DNA of 12,601 nt, taken from contig JAFKKW010000330.1 of assembly GCA_017304275.1 (NCBI GenBank), positions 1 to 12,601 on the forward strand. Reading direction: 5' to 3'. This DNA comes from Hyphomicrobiales bacterium (GTDB lineage: Bacteria; Pseudomonadota; Alphaproteobacteria; Rhizobiales; Hyphomicrobiaceae). Shown here one piece after another: positions 1 through 6,783 of this stretch (within the stretch, counting starts at the first letter, position 1; each line of letters opens with the position of its first letter). The notes beneath the pieces were generated by a model. That model was not told the origin of the DNA and searched no databases. It saw only the letters and a list, made by a program, of their open reading frames with translations. The translations under genes were made by a program, and so were the position numbers.

Positions 1-689
1 GTCGAGAGATTGCGCGCGGCGGCCTCGAGCGCTTCGAGGTTGCGCCCGCCGCTCGCCGCCGCGGCGGCCTTGGGCACGTGCTCGAGGCAGTTGCGCCTGA
101 AGGCCTCGAAGGCGCGGGTGCGATGGGAGATGGCGTATTTGGCCGCGGGCTCCATCTCGCCGAAGGTCAGGCGCTCGCCGTCGGGCACGAACATGGGATC
201 GTAACCGAAGCCGTTGCCGCCGCGGGGCGGCCAGCGCAGCGTGCCGTAGACGCGGCCTTCGAACAGGCGGGTCTCGCCGGTCGGCCAGGCAAGGCAAAGC
301 ACGGAGATGAAATTCGCGCGCGGCGGCAGGCCGTCCCAGGCGCCTTTCTCGACGAGGGCGTCGTGCACGAGCTGCATGGCGAGGGCGAAGTCCTTGCCGG
401 GACCAGCCCAGCGGGCGGAGTAGATGCCGGGCGCGCCGCCGAGCGCATCGACCTCGAGGCCCGAGTCGTCGGCGAGAGCGGGGAGGCCCGAGCCCTCGGC
501 GGCAGCCAGCGCCTTCAGGCGCGCGTTGCCTTCGAACGTGGTCTCCGTCTCCTCGGGCTCGGCGAGCTTCAGGTCTCCGGCCGAGACGGCATCGAAGCCG
601 TAGGGCGCGATCAGCTCCTTGATCTCCCACACCTTGCCGGGATTGTGGCTGGCGACGACGAGGCGGCTACCGGGCTCCAGCGGTTTCAT
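1..689 (-). CDS. rdgB: RdgB/HAM1 non-canonical purine NTP pyrophosphatase (3' end outside window)
   Basis: The enzyme hydrolyses dITP, XTP and ITP to monophosphates in the cytoplasm, keeping deaminated purines out of DNA and RNA. About 229 codons are visible, with no stop before the window edge. Family motifs are in order: SHNPGK near residues 14-19 (the SxNxxK nucleotide-binding start), TFEGNA, the catalytic DDSGLEVDAL block, GGNGFGYDPMF, and SHRTRAF near the usual C-terminus. The ATG at 689-687 gives the family's normal N-terminus and overlaps the TGA of the VOC gene upstream as ATGA, so the two are probably translationally coupled. Most RdgB proteins end soon after the SHR..AF motif. This one continues for about 25 more Ala-rich residues, so it has a C-terminal extension or the downstream frame is disturbed. 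The coupling, the motifs and the usual rph-rdgB linkage make the identity secure; only the 3' end is unknown. Confidence 0.95.
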   Translation of the reverse strand, partial: MKPLEPGSRLVVASHNPGKVWEIKELIAPYGFDAVSAGDLKLAEPEETETTFEGNARLKALAAAEGSGLPALADDSGLEVDALGGAPGIYSARWAGPGKDFALAMQLVHDALVEKGAWDGLPPRANFISVLCLAWPTGETRLFEGRVYGTLRWPPRGGNGFGYDPMFVPDGERLTFGEMEPAAKYAISHRTRAFEAFRRNCLEHVPKAAAAASGGRNLEALEAAARNLS

Positions 690-1102
690 GCGTCGAACCT
701 CCAGATGCGCGGTTCGGCAAACTCGACCGAGTTGCCGGCCGGATCGCGGAGGTAGATCGAGCGGCCGCCGCCCGGCCATTCGAAGTCGGCCTCGATGGGG
801 ATGCCCTGTGCCGTCAGGCGATCGCGCCAGGTCTCGATGTCGGCGACGACGGCGGCGAAGCAGACGTGTCCTTCGCCCATCGCGCCATGGGGCGGCACGG
901 GCAGCGATCCGGTGGCGGGTTTGCGTGTCGCGTCGGGGTTGAAGATCAGCAGCATTTGGGTCTCGAGCTTGAAGAAGACGTGACGGCCTTCGGCCTTCGC
1001 ATACAGGCCGAGGCCCAGGATGCGGCCGTAGAAGTCCTCGGCGGCGGCGAGGTCGCGCGCGTAGAGCACGGTCTCCAGAATCCTGTTCGGCGGCGAGGTC
1101 AG
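686..1102 (-). CDS. VOC-fold protein (glyoxalase/bleomycin resistance/extradiol dioxygenase superfamily), apparent CTG start
   Basis: A 138-residue protein with the paired beta-alpha-beta-beta-beta modules of the vicinal oxygen chelate fold. It opens with ILETVLYARDLAAAEDFYG and GLGLY, and later has GEGHVCFAA, the helix ETWRDRL, a GGGRSIYLRDPAGNSVEF block and a final acidic FAEP strand. The His in GHVCF and the Glu in SVEF sit where VOC enzymes place metal ligands. The substrate cannot be read from sequence. No ATG or TTG gives a proper N-terminus. The CTG at 1102-1100 starts the protein as (M)TSPPNRILE, overlaps the TGA of the DUF1772 gene as CTGA, and has GGGAG 7 nt upstream (1114-1110). 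The next conventional start, GTG at 1069-1067, would cut into the first beta strand. The stop overlaps the rdgB start. Start choice is inference; family assignment is firm. Confidence 0.85.
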   Translation of the reverse strand: MTSPPNRILETVLYARDLAAAEDFYGRILGLGLYAKAEGRHVFFKLETQMLLIFNPDATRKPATGSLPVPPHGAMGEGHVCFAAVVADIETWRDRLTAQGIPIEADFEWPGGGRSIYLRDPAGNSVEFAEPRIWRFDA

Positions 1103-1527
1103 TTGAGGGCTCCCAGGAACAGAAGCGTGGACAGGGTGCCGAGCGCGGTGCGACCGGCGTGGAGGTGACCCCATTTTTCGATCAGCACACGTGTGGTGGG
1201 ACCGGCGGTGTCCGGATCGGTCTCGTTCAACACGTTGTTGACCGGCATGATCACGAGCAAGGTGTAGGGCCAGTTGGCGAGCAGGACGAGGCCACCCAAG
1301 AGCCAAAGCCAGTCGGTCGTGATGACCCAGGTGGCGGCGCCGAGCAGGAAGCCCAACACGGCAAGCGGCGCCTGCATGGCGAAGCCGCGCGCGTAGCTTG
1401 GCTTCCATTCCGTGAGTAATGCGGGGTCGTCGAGCGACAGGCGTGCGGGCTGCTCGGCAAAGTTTATGTAGAACGCGGCCCCAGTGAAGATTGCGGCGAA
1501 GGTCAGCGCGAGATGTCCGAGCAGCAT
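1099..1527 (-). CDS. DUF1772 family membrane protein
   Basis: A 142-residue, mostly hydrophobic protein with about four predicted membrane segments: the N-terminal helix after MLLGHLALTFAAIFTG, a segment around APLAVLGFLLGAA, one around LWLLGGLVLLANWPYTLL, and the C-terminal LGTLSTLLFLGAL. The NWPYTL..IMPVNN block, the TR.LIEKWG segment and the HAGRTALG motif are typical of DUF1772, a family that also contains fungal anthrone-oxygenase-like proteins. The bacterial function is unknown and I assign none. The ATG at 1527 has GGAG 6 nt upstream. The gene lies 72 nt after rph and its TGA overlaps the CTG start of the VOC gene, so it belongs to the same minus-strand transcription unit. Its place between rph and rdgB is unusual, because those two genes are commonly adjacent. 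Confidence 0.85.
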   Translation of the reverse strand: MLLGHLALTFAAIFTGAAFYINFAEQPARLSLDDPALLTEWKPSYARGFAMQAPLAVLGFLLGAATWVITTDWLWLLGGLVLLANWPYTLLVIMPVNNVLNETDPDTAGPTTRVLIEKWGHLHAGRTALGTLSTLLFLGALN

Positions 1528-1544
1528 GACGTGCTCCGTATATG

Positions 1545-1590
1545 CGGGCAGCAGGCAGGTAACGGCGATCTCGCTGCTGGCGGCTGCCCG
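1545..1590 (-). other. Inverted repeat in the rph / DUF1772 gap
   Basis: On the minus strand CGGGCAGC (1590-1583) and GCTGCCCG (1552-1545) form a perfect 8-bp stem around a 30-nt loop, just 3' of the rph stop and about 17 nt before the DUF1772 start codon. No T-tract follows, so it is not an intrinsic terminator. It could stabilise or process the rph message. The function is inferred. Confidence 0.4.
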
Positions 1591-1599
1591 TTGCCTTCC

Positions 1600-2313
1600 T
1601 CAGGCGACGGTCAGCTTCTGCAGCTCGATCAGCTCGGCGATGCCCTTCTTCGCCAAAGCCATGAGCTGGTCGAAGCTTTCCTGGCTGAAGGCGGTGGTTT
1701 CCGCCGTGCCCTGCACCTCGACGATGCCGCCAGCGCCGGTCATGACGAAGTTCGAATCCGCGTCCGCCGACGAGTCCTCGGCGTAGTCGAGATCGAGAAC
1801 GGGCGTGCCCTTGTAGAGCCCGCAGGAGACGGCCGCGACGTGGTCGCGCAGCACGCCGTCCTTCACCATGTCGCGCAGCTTCATCCACTGGATGCAGTCG
1901 TAGAGCGCCACCCAGGCGCCGGTGATGGCTGCCGTGCGCGTGCCGCCGTCGGCCTGGATGACGTCGCAGTCGATCGAAATCTGGCGCTCGCCGAGCTTCG
2001 GCAGGTCGACGACGGCGCGCAGCGCGCGGCCGATCAGGCGCTGGATCTCCTGGGTGCGGCCTGACTGGTTGCCGACGGCCGCCTCGCGGCGTGTCCGCTC
2101 GCTGGTCGCGCGCGGCAGCATGCCATATTCGGCGGTGACCCAGCCGCGTCCCTGGCCCTTGAGCCACGGGGGGATGCGCTCCTCGAGGCTCGCCGTGCAG
2201 AACACGTGGGTATTGCCGAACTTGATCAGGCACGAGCCTTCGGCGTGCATGGAAACCGCGCGCTCAAGGGAGACGCGGCGAAGCTCGCCTGGCTGGCGTT
2301 TTGAAGGGCGCAT
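1600..2313 (-). CDS. rph: Ribonuclease PH (tRNA nucleotidyltransferase)
   Basis: A phosphorolytic 3'-5' exoribonuclease that trims tRNA 3' ends and other structured RNA using inorganic phosphate. It acts as a ring-shaped hexamer in the cytoplasm. The 237-residue length is normal for the family. The protein begins MRPSKRQPGELRRV, the typical RNase PH start. It carries the TSERTRREAAVG and GRTQEIQRLIGRALR segments that contribute the phosphate-binding arginines, the central IDCDVIQADGGTRTAAITGA block, and the LDLDYAEDS..DADSNFV region holding the catalytic aspartates. It ends with EVQGTAE and a short helix. It is the first gene of the minus-strand unit and is transcribed divergently from hrcA, an arrangement I recall as common in Hyphomicrobiales. 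No obvious Shine-Dalgarno sequence precedes the ATG. Confidence 0.98.
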   Translation of the reverse strand: MRPSKRQPGELRRVSLERAVSMHAEGSCLIKFGNTHVFCTASLEERIPPWLKGQGRGWVTAEYGMLPRATSERTRREAAVGNQSGRTQEIQRLIGRALRAVVDLPKLGERQISIDCDVIQADGGTRTAAITGAWVALYDCIQWMKLRDMVKDGVLRDHVAAVSCGLYKGTPVLDLDYAEDSSADADSNFVMTGAGGIVEVQGTAETTAFSQESFDQLMALAKKGIAELIELQKLTVA

Positions 2314-2387
2314 GTGGACTCGTGTCTGTTGGTGGAATGTCTCAGTGCCGGGGCGGCGGGCGATGCCCTTTTCTCCCCCGGCAGCGC

Positions 2388-2401
2388 GGTTCGCGCGAAC
2401 C
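2388..2401. repeat. Perfect 14-bp palindrome in the rph/hrcA divergent region
   Basis: GGTTCGCGCGAACC reads identically on both strands. It lies in the 252-bp gap between the divergent rph and hrcA genes, on the -10/start region of the candidate rph promoter. It does not resemble the CIRCE element bound by HrcA. A dimeric regulator site is possible, but in DNA this GC-rich a chance palindrome cannot be excluded. Confidence 0.45.
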
Positions 2402-2426
2402 TACGGGAGCGCTTCTGCCGGATCAA
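2398..2426 (-). promoter_or_regulatory. Possible rph promoter (sigma-70-like)
   Basis: On the minus strand TTGATC (2426-2421) and TAGGTT (2403-2398) are spaced by 17 bp, which would give a leader of about 80 nt before rph. Both hexamers are imperfect. The -10 box overlaps the perfect palindrome at 2388-2401, a position suitable for an operator. This is inference from consensus matching only. Confidence 0.3.
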
Positions 2427-2494
2427 CCTCAATTGCGGGGTTTTGCGGCCCGCAGCTCAAGGTTACCGGTGCATGGCGTATCCGCCTTCCTTGT

Positions 2495-2529
2495 CTTGCA
2501 TTGACGGGAAACCTCGCCATTTCCTAGGC
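2495..2529 (+). promoter_or_regulatory. Candidate hrcA promoter: sigma-32-like overlapping a sigma-70-like promoter
   Basis: CTTGCAT (2495-2501) and CGCCATTT (2515-2522), 13 bp apart, match the sigma-32 consensus CTTGAAA / CCCCATNT at 5 of 7 and 6 of 7 defined positions. Overlapping it, TTGACG (2501-2506) and CTAGGC (2524-2529), 17 bp apart, resemble a housekeeping promoter with a good -35 and a poor -10. Either would start transcription roughly 30-40 nt before the hrcA ATG, which agrees with the chosen start codon. Confidence 0.5.
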
Positions 2530-2565
2530 TCTTTGCGAGGTTGTTGTCCCAGATCAGAAATTCCG

Positions 2566-3624
2566 ATGTCCGAACCGCAATCCGAGATCAAGAAGCTCAG
2601 CGAGCGCTCGCGCGCCATTCTGCGGCAGATCGTCGACAGCTATCTGGCGACCGGCGAGCCTGTCGGGTCGCGCAACCTGTCGCGTGTGCTGCCGATGACG
2701 CTATCGCCGGCGTCGATCCGCAACGTGATGAGCGACCTCGAACACGCTGGGCTCATCTATGCGCCGCATACCTCGGCGGGGCGACTGCCGACGCAATCGG
2801 GGCTGCGCATGTTCGTCGATGGCCTGCTCGAGGTGGGTGATCTCACGGACGAGGAACGGCGCAAGATCGAGGCGCAGATCGCGGTCAAGCGCACGAAGTC
2901 GCTCGACCAGGTGCTGACAGAAGCCGGCGAGATGATCTCGGGGCTCTCGCATTGCGCGGGCGTGGTGCTTGCCGAGAAGCAGGTCGCGCGCCTGAAGCAC
3001 ATCGATTTCGTCCCGATCGAGCTCAACAAGGCGCTGGTGGTGCTGGTCGACGAGGACCAGAACGTCGAGAACCGCCTGATCGAGATCCCCGCCGGTCTGC
3101 CGCCGTCGGCGCTCGTGGAGGCGGCGAACTATCTCAACGCGCATATCCGCGGCCTGACGATCGCGGAAGCGCGCGCGGCGATCGAAGCCGAGCTCGGCAA
3201 GGCGCGGGCGGAGCTCGACAAGCTGACGCAGAAGGTGGTCAAGGCGGGGCTCGCCGAGTGGTCGGGGACCGTCGACGACCGCAAGAGCCTGATCGTGCGC
3301 GGGCAGGCGAACCTGCTCAAGGATCTGACGGCGATCGAGGATCTCGAGCGCATCCGGCAGTTGTTCGACGATCTCGAGACGAAACGCGACCTTTCGCAGA
3401 TCCTGGGTCTCGCCGAGCACGGAGACGGCGTGCGCATTTTCATCGGATCGGAGAACAAGCTGTTCTCGCTTTCGGGCTCGTCGCTGATCGTGGCGCCGTT
3501 TCACGACACCGACCGCAAGGTGGTGGGCGTGCTCGGCGTGATCGGGCCCACGCGCCTCAACTATGCGCGGATCATCCCCATGGTGGACTACACGGCGCGG
3601 CTCGTGAGCCGCGTGCTGACTTGA
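2566..3624 (+). CDS. hrcA: Heat-inducible transcriptional repressor HrcA
   Basis: HrcA is the dimeric repressor that binds CIRCE operators, and in this class it mainly controls groESL. It is kept active by GroEL. The 352 residues match the family length. Residues 1 to about 80 form the winged-helix domain: LSERSRAILRQIVDSYL, GEPVGSRNLS, SPASIRNVMSDLEHAGLI and the wing HTSAGRLPT. The GAF-like and dimerisation parts follow, with ALVVLVDEDQNVENRLIE, a helical region rich in E/A/K, and the end block FIGSENKLFSLSGSSLIVAP followed by VGVLGVIGPTRLNYARIIPMV. The reading frame is open far upstream, but the ATG at 2566 gives the conserved start MSEPQSEIKKLSERSR and lies just downstream of the candidate promoter. 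The ribosome-binding site is weak. grpE follows after 111 nt. No CIRCE element is visible in this window, so HrcA's target here is unclear. Confidence 0.97.
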   Translation: MSEPQSEIKKLSERSRAILRQIVDSYLATGEPVGSRNLSRVLPMTLSPASIRNVMSDLEHAGLIYAPHTSAGRLPTQSGLRMFVDGLLEVGDLTDEERRKIEAQIAVKRTKSLDQVLTEAGEMISGLSHCAGVVLAEKQVARLKHIDFVPIELNKALVVLVDEDQNVENRLIEIPAGLPPSALVEAANYLNAHIRGLTIAEARAAIEAELGKARAELDKLTQKVVKAGLAEWSGTVDDRKSLIVRGQANLLKDLTAIEDLERIRQLFDDLETKRDLSQILGLAEHGDGVRIFIGSENKLFSLSGSSLIVAPFHDTDRKVVGVLGVIGPTRLNYARIIPMVDYTARLVSRVLT

Positions 3625-3648
3625 TTTTTTCGCTTTAGGGGCTGATAT
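3621..3648 (+). promoter_or_regulatory. Possible promoter before grpE
   Basis: TTGATT (3621-3626), overlapping the hrcA stop codon, and TGATAT (3643-3648) are separated by 16 bp. This could add transcription of grpE to readthrough from hrcA. A GC hairpin follows, GCCCGC (3676-3681) with GCGGGC (3690-3695), without a T-tract. Support is consensus similarity only. Confidence 0.3.
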
Positions 3649-3735
3649 CGGGCGCATCTTTCCGTGATCGCCGCTGCCCGCCATTCGGCGCGGGCGTGGC
3701 TGTCGCTTCAACCCTTCGTTTCGAGCGGAGATTTC

Positions 3736-4407
3736 ATGGCTGACGAGACGACAAATCCCAACGCGCCCGACACGCCACCCGAGCCGGAGGCTGCGGGCAC
3801 CCCTCGGGATGCGCACGATCCGACCCAGGAGGCTTTGCGCCTCGCGGCCGAGGTCGACACGCTGCAGGGCCAGATTGCCGACCTCACGGATCGGCTTCTG
3901 CGCGCTCATGCCGAGATGGACAACATGCGCAAGCGCGCCGAGCGCGAGCGGGAGGAAACCGCCAAGTACGCCATCAGCAAGTTCGCGCGCGACGTGGTCG
4001 CAGTGGCCGACAATTTCGAGCGCGCGATCCAGGCCGTGCCGGCCGACGCGGCCGAGCAGGACGGTGCGCTAAAAAGCCTCGTCGACGGCGTTTCGATGAC
4101 CGAGCGCGAGTTCCTCAACGTGCTCGAGCGCAACGGCGTGAAGCGCATCAATCCCAAAGGCGAGCCGTTCAACCCGCATTTCCATCAGGCCATGATGGAG
4201 ATGCAGAACGCCGACGTAGCCCCCGGCACCATCCTCGAGGTGTATCAGTGCGGCTACCTGATCGATGATCGCGTGCTGCGTCCGGCGATGGTGGTGGTGG
4301 CCAAGGGCGGCCCGAAACCCGGCAAGGCGAACGCTCCGGCCGGAGACGGCGGCGATGCGGCGCGGGATGGCAATGCTGCTCCGACGGAAAACGACAACGA
4401 CGTTTGA
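3736..4407 (+). CDS. grpE: Nucleotide exchange factor GrpE
   Basis: GrpE is a homodimeric co-chaperone that opens the DnaK nucleotide-binding cleft and releases ADP, and it often acts as a thermosensor. The protein has 223 residues. Residues 1-35 or so are a disordered Pro/Glu/Thr-rich tail. A long coiled-coil helix follows (EALRLAAEVDTLQGQIADL through LLRAHAEMDNMRKRAERER). The core helices AKYAISKFARDVVAVADNFERA are the family signature. The C-terminal beta domain contains GVKRINPKGEPFNPHFHQAM, APGTILEVYQCGYLIDDRVLRPAMVVVAKG. The C-tail is hydrophilic (GDGGDAARDGN) and of low complexity. The ATG at 3736 has GGAG 5 nt upstream, which decides the start over codons further upstream. It lies between hrcA and dnaK, as expected for a chaperone cluster. 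Nothing is missing from the fold. Confidence 0.97.
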   Translation: MADETTNPNAPDTPPEPEAAGTPRDAHDPTQEALRLAAEVDTLQGQIADLTDRLLRAHAEMDNMRKRAEREREETAKYAISKFARDVVAVADNFERAIQAVPADAAEQDGALKSLVDGVSMTEREFLNVLERNGVKRINPKGEPFNPHFHQAMMEMQNADVAPGTILEVYQCGYLIDDRVLRPAMVVVAKGGPKPGKANAPAGDGGDAARDGNAAPTENDNDV

Positions 4408-4425
4408 GGACCGATCGGTAACAGC

Positions 4426-4461
4426 GGGACGCTGACGGTTGGCCAGGCAAGCGTCCCTGGC
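4426..4461 (+). other. Two mutually exclusive hairpins after grpE
   Basis: GGGACGCT (4426-4433) pairs perfectly with AGCGTCCC (4450-4457) around a 16-nt loop. GCCAGG (4442-4447) pairs with CCTGGC (4456-4461) around an 8-nt loop. The two structures share bases 4450-4457, so only one can form. No T-tract follows either. They lie 19 nt after the grpE stop and upstream of the dnaK promoter, so they would act on the grpE transcript end (processing, stability or partial termination). The role is inferred. Confidence 0.45.
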
Positions 4462-4552
4462 GCGTGAGGCCCTAAAAGCCTTGCGCCGCCGCCCGTGAGA
4501 AGTGTTAAACCAAGGGCCCCAAAATTGATCCTGCGGCGGTGGTGAGCGCCCG

Positions 4553-4582
4553 TTGCGCGCCGAAAAGCCCACCCTATATAAG
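4553..4582 (+). promoter_or_regulatory. dnaK heat-shock (RpoH-type) promoter
   Basis: CCTATATAAG (4573-4582) fits the alphaproteobacterial RpoH -10 pattern CYTATNTNNG at every defined position. TTG(CGC) at 4553, 17 bp before it, stands for the CTTG -35 with its first base changed to G. The same region also offers TATATA to a housekeeping sigma factor. Transcription would start near 4589, leaving a leader of about 120 nt before the dnaK ATG. A weaker pair TTGCGC (4481-4486) / GTTAAA (4504-4509) lies upstream. Confidence 0.6.
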
Positions 4583-4588
4583 CCCGCA

Positions 4589-4710
4589 TAATCAATTGTT
4601 CTCCTGGGGACCGTACTCCAAGCCTCCACCCGGGGGCCAAAAGGACTAACCGGGCGCCGGCCTACCAAGGGTCCGGACGGTCTGCCGCAACGAAGAGGAA
4701 TTTCGGAGAC
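4589..4710 (+). promoter_or_regulatory. Long 5' leader of dnaK
   Basis: About 120 untranslated nt separate the predicted start from the dnaK ATG. The leader is GC-rich and includes self-complementary runs such as CCGGGCGCCGG and GTCCGGAC. The only purine-rich ribosome-binding candidates are GGAG ending 2 nt from the ATG (4705-4708) and AGAGG 12 nt away (4694-4698), neither at ideal spacing. This is compatible with structured translational control, but I could not fold it. Confidence 0.35.
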
Positions 4711-6630
<1,920 letters not shown>

Positions 6631-6645
6631 CACCCGCTTGGGGAT

Positions 6646-6692
6646 CTCTCCCTGGCTCGCGTGGGATTCGCTGGGCCGGGGAGAGTTTTTTT
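6646..6692 (+). terminator. Intrinsic terminator after dnaK
   Basis: The arms CTCTCCCTGGCTC (6646-6658) and GGGCCGGGGAGAG (6673-6685) can form 13 consecutive pairs, two of them G-U, around a 14-nt loop. Seven T residues (6686-6692) follow immediately. This is a textbook Rho-independent terminator, 16 nt after the dnaK stop codon. Confidence 0.9.
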
Positions 6693-6744
6693 GGTGCGGG
6701 CGTCGTAGCGGGGAAGGCACGGGCCTGAACCTCCATCATAGTGC

Positions 6745-6775
6745 TTGCTTCCCGTCCTCGCCCGCCGGATAGAAT
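6745..6775 (+). promoter_or_regulatory. Possible dnaJ promoter adjoining the start codon
   Basis: TAGAAT (6770-6775) differs from TATAAT at one base. TTGCTT (6745-6750) lies 19 bp upstream, or CTTG at 6744 could serve as a heat-shock -35. Only 8 nt separate TAGAAT from the dnaJ ATG and no Shine-Dalgarno sequence is visible, so a transcript from here would be leaderless or nearly so. This is consensus-based inference. Confidence 0.35.
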
Positions 6776-6783
6776 GCCCTCCC

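Noticed and set aside
2314..2565. Upstream in-frame extension of hrcA to a GTG at 2314 or ATG at 2473
   Set aside because: The extension contains the likely promoters and has no HrcA similarity; the conserved start is at 2566.
3676..3695. GC hairpin between hrcA and grpE as a terminator
   Set aside because: A 6-bp stem with no T-tract after it, so it is unlikely to end transcription.
2701..3909. 402-codon minus-strand frame opposite hrcA and grpE
   Set aside because: It is a shadow of hrcA; no motif or plausible ribosome-binding site.
4500..4508. AAGTGTTAA, close to the right half of a CIRCE element (GAGTGCTAA)
   Set aside because: The sequence at the required 9-bp spacing upstream is GC-rich and has no resemblance to the left half TTAGCACTC.
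6745..6783. TTG start extending dnaJ by 13 residues
   Set aside because: DnaJ proteins begin at the MAKRDYY-type sequence, and the extension overlaps the promoter-like elements.
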